From Argopecten irradians (taxonomy: Eukaryota; Mollusca; Bivalvia; Pectinida; Pectinidae): a stretch of DNA of 64,000 nucleotides. The notes under the pieces are model-generated. The model was not told the DNA's origin. It saw only the letters and a program-made list of their open reading frames with translations, and searched no databases. Below are positions 44,647-56,707 of this stretch, one piece after another. A program made the translations under genes and the position numbers. The stretch is taken from the NCBI RefSeq assembly GCF_041381155.1, contig NC_091143.1, forward strand, positions 34,772,679 through 34,836,678. Reading direction: 5' to 3'. The stretch's first letter is position 1. Every line of letters starts with the position of its first letter.

Positions 44647-46293
44647 TCACGATAGGAAGAGTTTTGGAGAGTGGAGCTTCGATGAACTTATAGTTCTGTT
44701 ATCACTTTGATCTGTGTCCTTAGTATTAACTGATAAATCCTTTCGAGAAGATTCAAATCCTTTCTGAAAAAATTCCTTTGCGTCCAATTTTAACGACTCT
44801 TTACGTTGTATTGGAGTAAATGTATCCATCTTTCTCTTGTGTCCTGGAGACAAGAATGTGATACACGTAATGCCCCCAGCTTGTCGCCTTTGCAACTTCT
44901 TTGAAATCAGTCTTTCCCTTTCCTTCTCACTGTCCAGACTGTTGTTTAGCTCGGAACTGATTAAGCTAGTATTATTACTGTCAATTGCGTCTGAACAAGT
45001 TTGGTCTATCATTTTCTCTGCGTTTTCGAATGAGGTATTTGTGTCATTTTTACTGGTATCTGAATGCTCATCTGGTCGTTTAGTAACTGATTTCATAGAA
45101 CTTAGCAACTCCCAAATAAGTTTGTCTTCAGCGTCCCACTCTGGGTCCAATCTGTCAATGTCAATGTCACTGTTATTTAAACTGTCATGCGTGTTTGTTA
45201 TTTCATTTGTCACATCTGTGTCTGTTGAATTGTGACGAACCCATCTCTTGCGTCTAGCACCTGTTTCTGAAGAGGTCATTTCCTGTGGGGTAGAAGTTTG
45301 AAACATCTTTGGTTCGCCTATTTCTGTTGAATCCATATCTGAATTTTGAGTTAATCTATCACTTGATATACTGCAACACGCGCTTTCCGGGTCAGAATGT
45401 ATTCGTTTAGGAAATAATAACGGAGAAGCCTTCTTTGGTTTAGCACTACATTCTATATAATTTGGTGATACTGTTCTGTGATCACTCATAGACATGCTTC
45501 GCCTAGTGGATAGACTTCGCTGATCACCACGTGTTGGTCTGCGCTCTGAAGGAGACCTGCTGCGTGGTCGGATTATAACCACAACGTTATCCGTCTCTGA
45601 ATCTTTACGCGTGATAGTCTGTATCCCAGTGGCACCAGTAACTGGCATGTCTTCACCACTGCATACCTTTGTCTTTGGAATAACATAATCGTAATTCCTT
45701 GGATATGTCGGATTCGAATTGTCGTCCCAGTCCCAAGGTTTCTTTGCTTTTGGATCCAAAATATGTTTTGTAGTATCGTCAATATCCGTACAACCTATGA
45801 ACTCTGAAATGGTCATGACCTCAACAGTTTCAATACCATCATTTAAATCCTCGTGTTCGAAAACTATGTCATGAATCCCAACGTCGGCACCAGAGCAAGC
45901 ATTATTCATTGGAAGGTTTCTATCCTCTTCCAAACTGCTATCAGAATCTCCACTTCGTGAAGTTTTCTCACAAAAATCTGACAAGTCTGGGGCATCTGGC
46001 AGTTGTATTTCCTCAGTGAGATACTGATTTCTGTCTAACACGTTTGATGAACTACTGGCGCAATTGTTTTCTTGTGTGTTAAGGCATTGCACAGATGCAC
46101 TTTTGCACTCTCCATGCGATTGTCGCTCGCTGTTGTCAGATGGAACACCTGATGTATCATCAGTCTCTTCAACTTCGATGACGCTGTTAGGTGCTTCTGT
46201 GGTTGTTTCACATTGTGTAGGCATGCTTCTTGTAACCTCATTACTACTGTCACCCACTAAATCACAACATGAGTTAATCGTGTCACAATTCAT
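44647..46293 (-). CDS. Intronless gene for a disordered, acidic, Ser/Thr-rich protein
   Basis: A single 549-codon frame (548 residues) with no recognised domain. Residues 1-180 are acidic and rich in Ser, Thr, Asp and Glu. Residues 181-208 (PKAKKPWDWDDNSNPTYPRN onward) form an aromatic, proline-containing patch. Residues 241-275 are basic and serine-rich (RPRSRSPSERRP; STRRSMSMSDHR), like kinase or 14-3-3 sites. GARRKRWVRHNS (345-356) could be a nuclear signal. RLDPEWDAEDKLIWELLSSM (381-400) could be a short amphipathic interaction helix. An in-frame TAG lies upstream, so the ATG at 46293 is a sensible start, though an acceptor in that upstream stretch cannot be excluded. The length without stops in AT-rich DNA, and a nearby AATAAA, argue for a real gene. 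It lies inside the long intron that would form if the 55.6-kb exon splices to the TPR gene. Confidence 0.72.
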   Translation of the reverse strand: MNCDTINSCCDLVGDSSNEVTRSMPTQCETTTEAPNSVIEVEETDDTSGVPSDNSERQSHGECKSASVQCLNTQENNCASSSSNVLDRNQYLTEEIQLPDAPDLSDFCEKTSRSGDSDSSLEEDRNLPMNNACSGADVGIHDIVFEHEDLNDGIETVEVMTISEFIGCTDIDDTTKHILDPKAKKPWDWDDNSNPTYPRNYDYVIPKTKVCSGEDMPVTGATGIQTITRKDSETDNVVVIIRPRSRSPSERRPTRGDQRSLSTRRSMSMSDHRTVSPNYIECSAKPKKASPLLFPKRIHSDPESACCSISSDRLTQNSDMDSTEIGEPKMFQTSTPQEMTSSETGARRKRWVRHNSTDTDVTNEITNTHDSLNNSDIDIDRLDPEWDAEDKLIWELLSSMKSVTKRPDEHSDTSKNDTNTSFENAEKMIDQTCSDAIDSNNTSLISSELNNSLDSEKERERLISKKLQRRQAGGITCITFLSPGHKRKMDTFTPIQRKESLKLDAKEFFQKGFESSRKDLSVNTKDTDQSDNRTISSSKLHSPKLFLS

Positions 46294-48125
46294 GGTGTTA
46301 GGAATCCATGTTTCTTCCGTACAATGACACTAGCGGCATCATATGTGCTTCAAAGTGTAACCAATATATGCTTATTCTCCCTGAGGGACATTTTTGTATT
46401 GAATCCGACCTTGTGTCACAGGCCATTTACTCCTGTTTGTATATATATTTGCTTTGTACAACAAACACGTTTCCTCTTTTGTGAATACACACGTCTGTCA
46501 TGTGATCTTAGCCACAGCACAAGCAGTAAAATGTAAATAATATGTGCTATGATATATATTACAAAATCTGTCCATTGACCGCATACTTATAGCCTTGGTC
46601 AAGATAGCATTTTGGAATAGAAAATGTTAGATTCCTGTAGTAAAATCCAGTTTAGGGAATTGAAATATTCCGAAAATTTCTTTTACATACAATAATGGAT
46701 ACATGTACACGCGTTAATCCACGGGCTCACAATCAACACTCATAGCGTAACATTATCAATACACACAAAACGATTTGGCAAGTATATCTTATGTAGATAG
46801 AGAGTTGCCAAGGGAAGTATCCGTAAGGTTTTACCGGAGATTCAGATTACAGCCTATATATAATCTCCTGTTTTGTAATCCCAATGATGTAATGAATCTG
46901 TCGGTTTGTAAAGCATGGTATCTCTATACACTAAGGCGTTCCGCTCCACATGTTAAAGTCTTTTCAATCCAAGGACCGTTTAGTGTAGCCGTAAGTTTTA
47001 AAGCCTATCAACTATTCAACGTCATTCATATCACGCCTGTAGATTTTGATAGGCATCCCGAAATATATTTTGATATAAAATGTTAATGACTGAAGGTTTC
47101 GTTCAACCATTACGCCCACAAACGCGACAGCGTAGCCCAAATAGAAATGTTCACATCCGACAGGTTTATATCATTGTTTCATGGCATCGCCAGCGTCACA
47201 GCGTCCGTGTGAAAATGTCTTCGTTACTGTTATTGAATACGCAGAGAAATAACGTTATATTTCGTGGTATATCCACTATATAACATTAAAGCCCTTCCAT
47301 GCTGTCAATAAGAGAAGTTATCCAAGCATGTAGAGTTGTTTGTCTGGAGACGAGTCCAGCTAGAATGTGTGTATTGCTGGACTGACTTAATGTCCAGAGG
47401 TAAAGTCATTAACTTCATCCTTCCTCTCTCCGCATTACCTATACTACACAGGTGGTACAGAAACACAGGTAGTCGCCAAACAACCCCCGGGCAACTCGTG
47501 GTTACACCCACACCGATTTATTCTCAAGGCTTAAAGAAACTGCGCACAGTTAAAGCCTTCTTTCAACCGCATAGTAAGCTTAATGCTCTTTAGATTTAAT
47601 ACCGGTATTGATAAATCTAAACCTTATATTGATACTTTTAAAAAACGAAATCCAAAGTTAAGCATTCAAATTAGCAAAATTTAATTCCTACCCTAAATGC
47701 TTAAAAGTCAAAGTAAAAATATGATATTTTATCTTATATTTCAAGCTGACAATACTTCAGAGAAAGTGATTATCTACAACTGTAAACGTACCAGTGAGGT
47801 CAACTGTCCAATAAGACTGGTTACCATTGTGTGTAAACCCATATTAGGACCGACAGATTAATGTGAATTACCGTCACTTTTGTAAGAGGGCTCACAACTC
47901 AAAGGCAAATTGAATTAATGTATATACTATGCGTGACCTAACAAAGCCAAATGGAATTAGTGAAATTACATTTGGATAATAATATTTTTGTACTTCAGGC
48001 ACTCGCTTGATAATTTTATTTGAAGTTTGGTTATTACGTAATTAAATTCACCGTCAGAGAGGTGGCGCTTATTATTTTCATGAAAAAGTTGATAATTTCA
48101 GTATCATTTAACAGAATGAATTAGT
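46294..48125. other. Non-coding or unrecognised stretch upstream of the 548-codon gene
   Basis: It should contain the promoter of the 548-codon gene. Several short open frames at 46775-47593 overlap on both strands, lack splice support and resemble nothing I know. They are not called as genes. Confidence 0.35.
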
Positions 48126-48129
48126 TCAA

Positions 48130-48435
48130 TATAGTTTCTGCTCCTGCTTAGCGCTCAGCATACAAGGAGTGGGACGACTGGTTCGCCCGTTGTCAGTATT
48201 ATGTGACCGGGTGGGGTGGGTTGCTGTGTGTCTTCGGCGGTATTCTTCAGTGATGTAGCACTATAAAAAGGGCAACAGTTCCACTATACAAGAAGACACA
48301 ACATGAATATACCGCAGTCTCCCAAAACAATCACCTCGCACAACATACACACAACACGCCGCATACATGGGAGGCCGTCCTTACATGACCATAGCTGTTA
48401 ATAGGACGTTAATTAATCGAACAAACAAATAGTTC
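48130..48435 (+). mobile_element. SINE-like dispersed repeat
   Basis: CTGCTTAGCGCTCAGCATAC, then AAGGAGTGGGACGACTGGTT, a GTGACCGGGTGGGGTGG block, CACTATAAAAAGGGCAACAG, ACACAACATGAATATACCGC, and a tail GCTGTTAATAGGACGTTAAT ending in ACAAACAAAT. From memory, this series and the AATAGGACGTTAA...CAAACAAA tail belong to a very common bivalve repeat. The class (tRNA-like SINE) is inferred; only one copy is in this window. Confidence 0.5.
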
Positions 48436-49403
48436 AATATAAATCAATTTTATGTTTTGACCAGTAGCACAACATATGGTTAAACTTGCCTTAGCGACCA
48501 CATCTGTACATAGACCACCTGGCCTGTATATAAAGATCACTTAACTTTAAAGACCATACAGGTTTGGCTGTATGTTGCTTATTAAATTCCTTAGATGCCT
48601 TACCCTTTCCTTTTATCACATTGAAATATAATGTACCTACAAATGTATGCGATTATGAATATGATAGCGTATCATGCTTGAGTGAACTGGAAAAGTAGTG
48701 AGAGAGACGATTACACAGTTCAACATCAAACTTTTTCATTCTATGATTACATACCGTCACAGGTTGCCTACCAAGCGTTAAGGCGTGATATGTGCGCTAT
48801 AAAGGTCGCATGTTGTATTTCTGTTTCATCATAATTAAGATTATTCTAATTAAAATATCTGTCATTTAGTTCATAAGTGGATGGATATTGAGTCATCAAG
48901 CACACATAATTGAGCATTATCTGCTGATATATGAGACGAAACGAAAATAACATTTTTTTAAATTGCCCGATAAAAATAAACCCATTATAAACGGAATAAT
49001 CGTAACAAAGATAGTATGTTTAGTCTATTACATGTAACTTAAATATGTCATAAGTGGACTCCTTAGTTATGAGCTTAATGCTATCTTAACTTATTTAGTC
49101 ATTTTGTTTACTATAAAACAGTAAAGTCGTGAACAATTCATTTGACAAGAACTGCATATCCTGTTCATTAGACTGTAACGAATACAAGTATGACTAATCT
49201 AATTTCATGATGATAATTTTTCAAAGTACATATTTAATCATATTTATCATATTCATCCAGGCTACAGTTGATAATAACTTAATAAGTTTTCTATTCTTAA
49301 TTTTCACCATTATTTTATTTGACGCATCGTCTATCATAACACATTACATTTGATGGAATTTTGGTATTTCTATAAAAATCCGGTTTATTTTACACTTTTA
49401 CGT
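48436..49403. other. AT-rich non-coding stretch
   Basis: No exon, repeat family or palindrome is recognised here. Confidence 0.4.
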
Positions 49404-49617
49404 TATATCCACCCCAGTTCAAGAAAGAAAAAAACTGGCCAATCACGGGCCTGTAGAAACTTTCTTTGAAGATTACAGTGTGTCCGTTATAAATTCCTTT
49501 GATGTACATCAAAAGATCAAATTACCTGCGTCAACTCTAGATCTGTTGCCTGTTTTACTAGGAGATAGTCCAGGGGTGGATATAACTTCAGTGATAACAA
49601 CCCCTGGAGTATCGAGA
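49404..49617. mobile_element. Left-truncated member of the CTCGATACTCC fold-back family
   Basis: The right end, GATAGTCCAGGGGTGGATAT, then AACCCCTGGAGTATCGAG, is the reverse complement of the family's left end. TTATATCCACCCC at the left pairs with GGGGTGGATATAA near the right. The inner CCAATCACGGGCCTGTAGAA and ACTTTCTTTGAAGATTAC match 11318-11358. Confidence 0.6.
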
Positions 49618-52600
49618 GCTTCTAGCACAGATATAATAGTGTGTATTTGCATGTCATTCAATATGCGGAATGAATTACCAAATAAAAAGATGAATTCATT
49701 TTAAACTAAAAGAGCATTTTAAAACCAGTTGTGAGTGCACTTCATAAATTAACTCCGGTTTTGATTTTAGCCATGGTGGTTTTCGGTTGCGATAACATCT
49801 AGGACAACGCCTCTAATTCTATGTAAATGTATTTGACACTTTTATAGACAAACATTTTGTATTTTCCCGTGCACAATTTTGGCAAATGTTCATAAATGGT
49901 TGTTATTTAGGTTTTACTCTGAGCAAGGCTACCTGATTCATGCCGACAATAATACGCTACTGACTTTAAATACGCATGTGATAATATCCGGGAGTTTTTA
50001 AATCTATAATCCGTAGGAATGCTGATTGTTGGAATCGTATTCCGATACGATAATTAAAACTAATTTATTTAATTTAATTTATATTACAAGTTTTTATTTT
50101 AGCAGAAAATTTTGGATATGAAAATCAAGGTAAATAAAATGTATAATGAAGAAATGCAAAATGCATATCACTTAAAATGTTTTCAATATATATCGTTTTC
50201 TGTACCCTGGGTGCTGTGAATGCTATCTAAAAATACAAAAAAAAAACTATTTCAATACACTAGTTTTCATAGGAAGGAGCTTTTGTATTGTAAGCCACTT
50301 TAAAAACATCATTATCCTATTACAAATCACTCCTCAAAAGAATCATTATCATTTTACATTATGTAGTCCATGGTTATTGAAAGGATGACAAGTAATAATT
50401 CATTTATAGAAAAGTCGGTGCGAAACTACTTAAAGCTTGCCTATATTTCAGTTTCACAGCGACAACACTTACCTATAAGATAAATCAGCATTGATTGTTT
50501 AATGAATGAATGTTGAGAAGGTAAACATTTTTTAGATTTTGTAAATGCTAACTGCATAAGTGAGAACGGATGGGGTTTCTTTATGGAAAAGAGGAGTAAC
50601 TCTTCGTGTATACTAGGGGAAAAATTGTTGGTCAACGATAACTCATTAAATAATTTTGTGTACCATTAACGAACTATTCATAAATTATTAATAATAATAA
50701 AATTGTTTAAATTGGTGTGGTTACGATAAATCTTCATAAATGATTAAATAATTAATAATACAATGGTTTAGATTAATGTGCTTTTCATATGAACACATTG
50801 TTAAGCTAGAAGTGAATGTGTGAGTCACAGTCTGTGTTTTACTATCGTAAACGGATGTAAAATTCGGAAATTATATTGATTTTCTACTCCCACATATCAC
50901 TTTCTAGATAGCTCGGGTTAGGTAAACACTATATAGTGTTGTTATAGTAGTAAACGATACATGCGTATGTCTACCGAAAACCTTATATGTATATATAACC
51001 TATCTTCAGCAAAATGACAAAAAATTTTGAGAGGAAATCATTGATTTAACATAAGTATACAAGCCTATGAAAACGTTCACATACGCTGACAAAAATAAGT
51101 TTTAATAATGACTGATTGTAATAGTGTCAGTATCGTTGGTATTTCATAGCTTTATTTAACCAGGGACTAGCCCCGGTTGTACCTGATATGTAATAGTAAC
51201 CTCTTTTCATTGGTATGTCCTTTAAGTAGTTGGATTATAATACTAACGTAAGTTCATTTCTAATTATAGAATTATTAATTACTTTTCGTAACTCCTCTAA
51301 ATACATTTCTATATTTGTTATAAATTTATGTCAACTCTTCTTATAACGAAAGTACAGCAAGATTAGAACACTCTTACTCCTGATATTTTGTTATTGTCAA
51401 TAATGTGTTTAATACTTTGAATGTTATGCTAATGTACAATGTATTCATTAAAGTGAATAGTCGGGCAAAGAAAACCAGTCTAAATGCGTTCATTGGCCTT
51501 CCAAAAGTTCTCACATATTGATACGACGGTCAAGGTCTGCTTAAGTTTCCCTGTTCTGACCATTGAAATAAAGAAAAGGTGAAAGCATTGAAAGCGAGGC
51601 TGCGTGGAAATGTAACCACGGGCATAGTCAGCCGGGAGGACGTTTTAGGATTCCTATACTTTAAATTAATTTCTACGTGCGCAGACAGATTTTGATGAGA
51701 AAGTTTATTTTTCTATTCCATAAGAAATTATTCTGGATACATTCACACCATTTTTACCGACTTTAGCCATCATTGCCCGACTGTTCACTTTAAGGTTTTT
51801 TCCCGTATTTTGGAAATGAGAAAAGATGTGTTCAGATTTCAAACTTAAATCAATAAATGCACATTTATACAGGTAATGGGTATCCTACCCGACCACGTGT
51901 GTTTTTGTTTAGATATTTAAATGATATATATATTAATTAATGTACAGTACTATAGAAATATTTTGGATAAATTATGACCATACCTGTGTAAATTATGACA
52001 GAATCCATACCAAGTCCATAACACTTCACAGTACACTTAATATCCCAGGTCCATCACATCCCTCATGGTCGTATATCACTACTTGAGTCTATCATTATAT
52101 ATCACTACTGAATCTTCACGCGTGCCACCTATATACATATCAAGGTGCTGCATACCTATACATATATATATGTACGTTTCCTTTTGTGAAACTTACACCT
52201 CCGCTATTTTAATTCTCAGTGTACAATATTGTTTGAATAGGTATTTTACCCCTACGCAATAAACACCTTTAAAGTTCGTCAGGTGAATCACACCTTTTAA
52301 AATACCCATCCCTTATGAAATAAACTTAAAATTGTTGATGCAACCAATTTTATATACATAAAAAGAATATAAAGATGTACGTAGCATACTTACTATTACG
52401 TCAGAGCCCTAATTTTGCAAATACAGCTGTAAACAATATTCATATGTTCATTTCCAAATATGTATCACTAAGCAGGATGATTTTTGCTAATTTTCCGGCA
52501 TTCAACGATCTTCTGGCAAAGAAAAACCAAACAGTTATGTAGCTGGTTTGGTTTGTCCTTGCCTGTGGAAAGTGGAGAGTAAATATTATTGTAAATATTT

Positions 52601-53084
52601 ATGTGTATTTTTTCGTTCGTTTTGTAATCGCAGTCAATTTCCACTGCTCGCTTATAAAAATAAAAGGAAGGTCGATTAAGTGGAAAATGTTATAGTCATG
52701 CTAAAAGTTAAAGATAATGTAGATTTATTTTTCATCAACACGAACACCATAAAAAAATTTGAATTTGTTTGCGAAAAATGTAACTTATTACTATACAAAT
52801 TACTTTCGATGGCCCGAATATAAGCGCTTTTTAGGGACCTTAAAGTGGGAGGAAACCGGAGTGCCAGTGGAAAAAACACGTGATCGGGTATATGACCTCT
52901 GGGTTTTCTTCGGAAACTCCGGTAATATCACAAATAACTTAATTTTGAACACTTTATAATGATAATAGTTATACACGTAGTGTAATCCTACTTTAAATAC
53001 ATGTAGTATTAAGGTATTTTGCAATGTGCAAATGGAATTGAACGTATTGTCGTAATGTCTACTTTAACTATTATACTATGTTTC
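49618..53084. other. Non-coding stretch, mostly featureless
   Basis: No coding exon is seen. At 52845-52930, GTGGGAGGAAACCGGAGTGC, then AAACACGTGATCGGGTATATGACCTC, resembles (from memory) a dispersed molluscan repeat and is probably a fragment of one. Otherwise it is AT-rich. Confidence 0.4.
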
Positions 53085-53449
53085 TTTAAAGATGCTCCAC
53101 CGCCGACAGAGCATAAATGATATTCATCATTCGAACAATAATTTGTGTTTAATCGTGTATATATATGCCTAATTAACACAAAAATGATATAAAATGATTT
53201 ATTTCGCCTTTGGTGCATGCGCAATCAGTACCTCATTTCATATAGAATATAGTGCCACGGAATTTTTTCGGGATGCAATTAATCATTTTCCATATTTTTA
53301 ACTTGAAGTAAAATTAGATGCTCAAACTTTTCAATGGTGGTAATGGTGTCAAGTAAGTAACTTTTGTAACTGAAGAAAAATACTAAATCGTCTGCTCCTG
53401 TTTTTGATAGTGAAAAAATACCATTTGTCAGCGGTGGAGCATCTTTAAA
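53085..53449. mobile_element. 365-bp MITE with 24-bp inverted ends and TTAA tips
   Basis: TTTAAAGATGCTCCACCGCC then GACA faces TGTCAGCGGTGGAGCATCTT then TAAA, with about one mismatch in 24. TTAA at both tips fits a piggyBac-type target site. The body is AT-rich without coding frame. Confidence 0.75.
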
Positions 53450-55561
53450 CTAGAAGAAGAAATGCGTTTGCTTTATGATTTACATAAATAACGTTCCCTT
53501 CCAAGTTTTCTCATGAGAGTTAACTTATTAAGTGAATAAAAATATGCTAGTATCTAGTCTAGTCATGCGATATTGTTTTAAGAGGAGTTGATATGATAAT
53601 TAGGCGTAAAAGCGAAGAAAACTACATTGCTTTGACAGTAAATGTATAGAATAGAATATGATATTGATTGATCCCGGTCTGATCATATGGACGTGTCATA
53701 GGAGCGTGATGCTGTACAAGACATCTGCAATTGTATGATTTGAATACGATGTTTTGACGACGAGTTAATGTACACCATAGTCGCGTTGACAGAAATAAGG
53801 AATCCAATGCGTTTTCATAAATCAATCCTATGCTACATGTATTTGTACCATCACACAGTGGAATATTAGAATAAACGAAGTTGAAGTGACAACTTCCACT
53901 GAAATCGGCCTCGAATCACAGATGGAGTGATGAGTACAGGAAATAAGGATTTCATTGCTTTTCATCAATCAATTTAATGCTATCATCATCATCATCATCA
54001 TCACAACCGAATATTAGAAGGATATCTGATGTGAAATCATTTGAATTAAACAACTTCCACATGTAACCCTCCGCTACAATCGGCCTTGAGTTACATCTGC
54101 AGTGGCGTATTCTGTGGTTGTGTTATCGATGTTTGACAGGGAGCACAGTCATAGCAACACAGCACTTCGCCTAACAATACATATGAAATATTAATAAGTC
54201 TCAATTCATAACTTCGTCCGGATTGTATTGCCTTTTCATTAACTAATATTGATTTTTAACAAAGGTTAAGCTGAAATAGTTTCTTTTCTCTTGGAATCGG
54301 AAAGAGTTTTCATAATGATGAAAGATCGCATACCAGGCGAAATATTGTTAATTATTTTAGTCTTCATGCATTACTAGTTTAGTCGTACCTCTTCATGTCA
54401 CACACGTTGTCCTTTATCTGTGTAGTAAAGAAACCCACCCATCATAACGTAATTTGCATTTTAATATTAAGTGAAAACAGGTTCGAATTTAAAGATAGTG
54501 TAAGTTAATATCAAAATTAATTTTATGTGATTCGAATACGCTCATAACTAAGTCTTCCCTCTGAGGAGAAATACGTTCTATTACGTTAATACATTGGTGA
54601 CATTTTATTACATATTTTACCAGTTAATCAATTTATCTCAAAATTACCCCATTTTTAAAGGGGGAAATGCATTATGTATTTGATGGAATTATAGTTGAAT
54701 GGCTATGGAATATACTAAGCCACCTTACAACCAAAGTTGTCCCATCAAAGTGACTATTCCATATTTCATAATTATCATTGATATTCATCCATCCGTCAGC
54801 ATTACACTAAGCCATTTCCCATCCATGTAGCTTGTTGTGTATAATGTTGTACCATCATAGTGCCTAACCTAACAAAATTATTGATATACATCAATATGTC
54901 ATGATGATTTCACGGTAGTTTAACCGACAGGAAACTGGTTAGTGCATCCAACGTTCAATGTTTCTATTGTAACAACTGTATTGTACTAAACTAATAATAA
55001 CCGGTTGTCGTATATGGAATGTAGAATGTAAAAACATAAGTATTTGTCTGTCATACGTATAGCTGAGTCAATACATTTACCTGTGCGGTTTACAATGTAC
55101 ATGTGTGGCATGCTATCTATGCAGTACTAGCATGGCTTGTGGCAATGTATACCAATATTTCTGATGGTTCAAAATTTCATCTACATAACATATGTACATG
55201 GTCTGATATTTATAATGTATAATTTTGGTTGATTGTTGAGGAATATGTGGTGTTTTTTGGTAAATAGTCTGATTTTCTTATTATTAAATGCACGTGGCGA
55301 GAGACATGATTAGCATGAATTTGAATACTAGAACTTTAATTCGGTTTGAATATTTGAATTTAGACATCTGTTTGACAATTTAAAATTCACAACAGGATAG
55401 CTTTCATTTACTGCTATATGTTATATATGTTTGTATAAATTTTTTGACTTAAGCTAATGTGATATTAAGACAAAAGAAGCTTATGTTTGAGTACTATTAT
55501 AGTAGGATTATGTACATGCCTTCAAGCATCAATAAAACCATATATTACATTATCAACTCAC
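53450..55561. other. Non-coding stretch with an ATC microsatellite
   Basis: TATCATCATCATCATCATCA repeats at 53981-54003. No exon is recognised in the remainder. Confidence 0.4.
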
Positions 55562-55667
55562 CTGGACGCGAGACGAACACATGCTGTCTCAGCTCCTGAG
55601 AGTGAAACATGCTTCTCGACAGAGACGACATGGTAAAAGATGTCTCATCTGATGAGCGTGGAATCAT
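55562..55667 (-). CDS. Candidate alternative first coding exon of the TPR gene
   Basis: Reading left from ATG at 55667: MIPRSSDETSFTMSSLSRSM, then FHSQELRQHVFVSRP, then one leftover G before the strong donor GTGAGT. This phase (one base over) equals that of TPR exon 1 (41960-42056), so the exon would splice in frame to 40735-40904, restoring the same GAT codon. Upstream sequence (55700-55790) is comparatively GC-rich with CCAAT-type motifs, as expected of a promoter. The intervening intron would be ~14.6 kb and contain the 548-codon gene on the same strand. It could instead belong to another transcript, such as a 5' exon of the 548-codon gene. Confidence 0.45.
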
Positions 55668-56609
55668 TGACTGTCTGACACCCAGACGATAGTATAGCAC
55701 CAGTCAGACGTTGTCTTGGGTGGCTAGGACTCCGGTTTCTCTTACACATTGGGTCTAGCTCAGCCAATCCTCAAACGCAGCGTGTGTATTTAATCACACC
55801 GGCGGTGGTTAAAATGAAAATGGAGTCTACATGCATTGTCCAACTGCTGAAATTTGAAACGTTTTAAATCGTTATGATCACACTTGATTGAATTGTCAAA
55901 GTGCAGAAGGGTGTAAACACATGTGTTAGTAGGTCAATGTTATGCTAGAATGTTCAGGATTCTCTCCCTTTCTGTGAAAACAGCTGTTTCAACAAGGCTA
56001 TACATTCATATATTATCTTAAATCAATAGGTGCAATAGTGTAATTGATAACAGCATTTTAAAGGATATATTTGTAATGCATGAAATAGTACATAAAATAG
56101 CTCTTTCTCATTTTTTCCGTTTATCTAATAAAACTAATCTTAAACGTATGCTTTTCTTATACTAGTACTGTGTCGCTGGTGCCTTCCTCGACTATCGTCG
56201 AAGGCGAGACAAAACTTAATTAAGCGATGGCAAATACAAACTTTCACAAACAGAATATCTTTCCGCCAATTTTACCCGAAAATATTTACTCAAGAGTCTA
56301 GTTTCACGAACAATCCTTAACTTTAAGGAATTCCTAACTAAAAAATATTTATAGGAAAGTTTTAATTTTTGGCCTTGAAAACAAATTTTAAGTATAGGAG
56401 AAACACCGAAAACTGTGGAATAGTCAATATAATGAATTGTTCGAGGCCAGTAAATTTCTACCTCTAATGAGATTCTTTATCGCTTCATCACTTTTAATAC
56501 TTACGGAGGGGTGTAGAATGTTATATTCCAATATTCTGTCAATATATAAACATTCTGTTTATAATTCATCTATATAGATTGAGTGATCTGACATGAAAAA
56601 GAAACTTAC

Positions 56610-56663
56610 CTTAAAGGAAACGTGTATATCATCATCGTTATCATCATCATCTAACAACGACAT
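56610..56663 (-). CDS. Second candidate first coding exon
   Basis: ATG at 56663 opens MSLLDDDDNDDDIHVSFK and ends exactly at a codon boundary before the consensus donor GTAAGT. Phase 0 would fit the acceptor of the last TPR exon (40293), which starts with ATG CTG GAC. The acidic run is encoded by a GAT repeat, so it may be chance. Only 18 codons long, hence low confidence. Confidence 0.3.
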
Positions 56664-56707
56664 TCACCGACAACAATTCAGATAACATCTAGATCAAGTC
56701 ACATCCT

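Noticed and set aside
46775-47593. Overlapping open frames on both strands (103 residues at 46775-47086 and others)
   Set aside because: No recognisable domain, no splice or polyadenylation support, and similar-size frames exist on the opposite strand.
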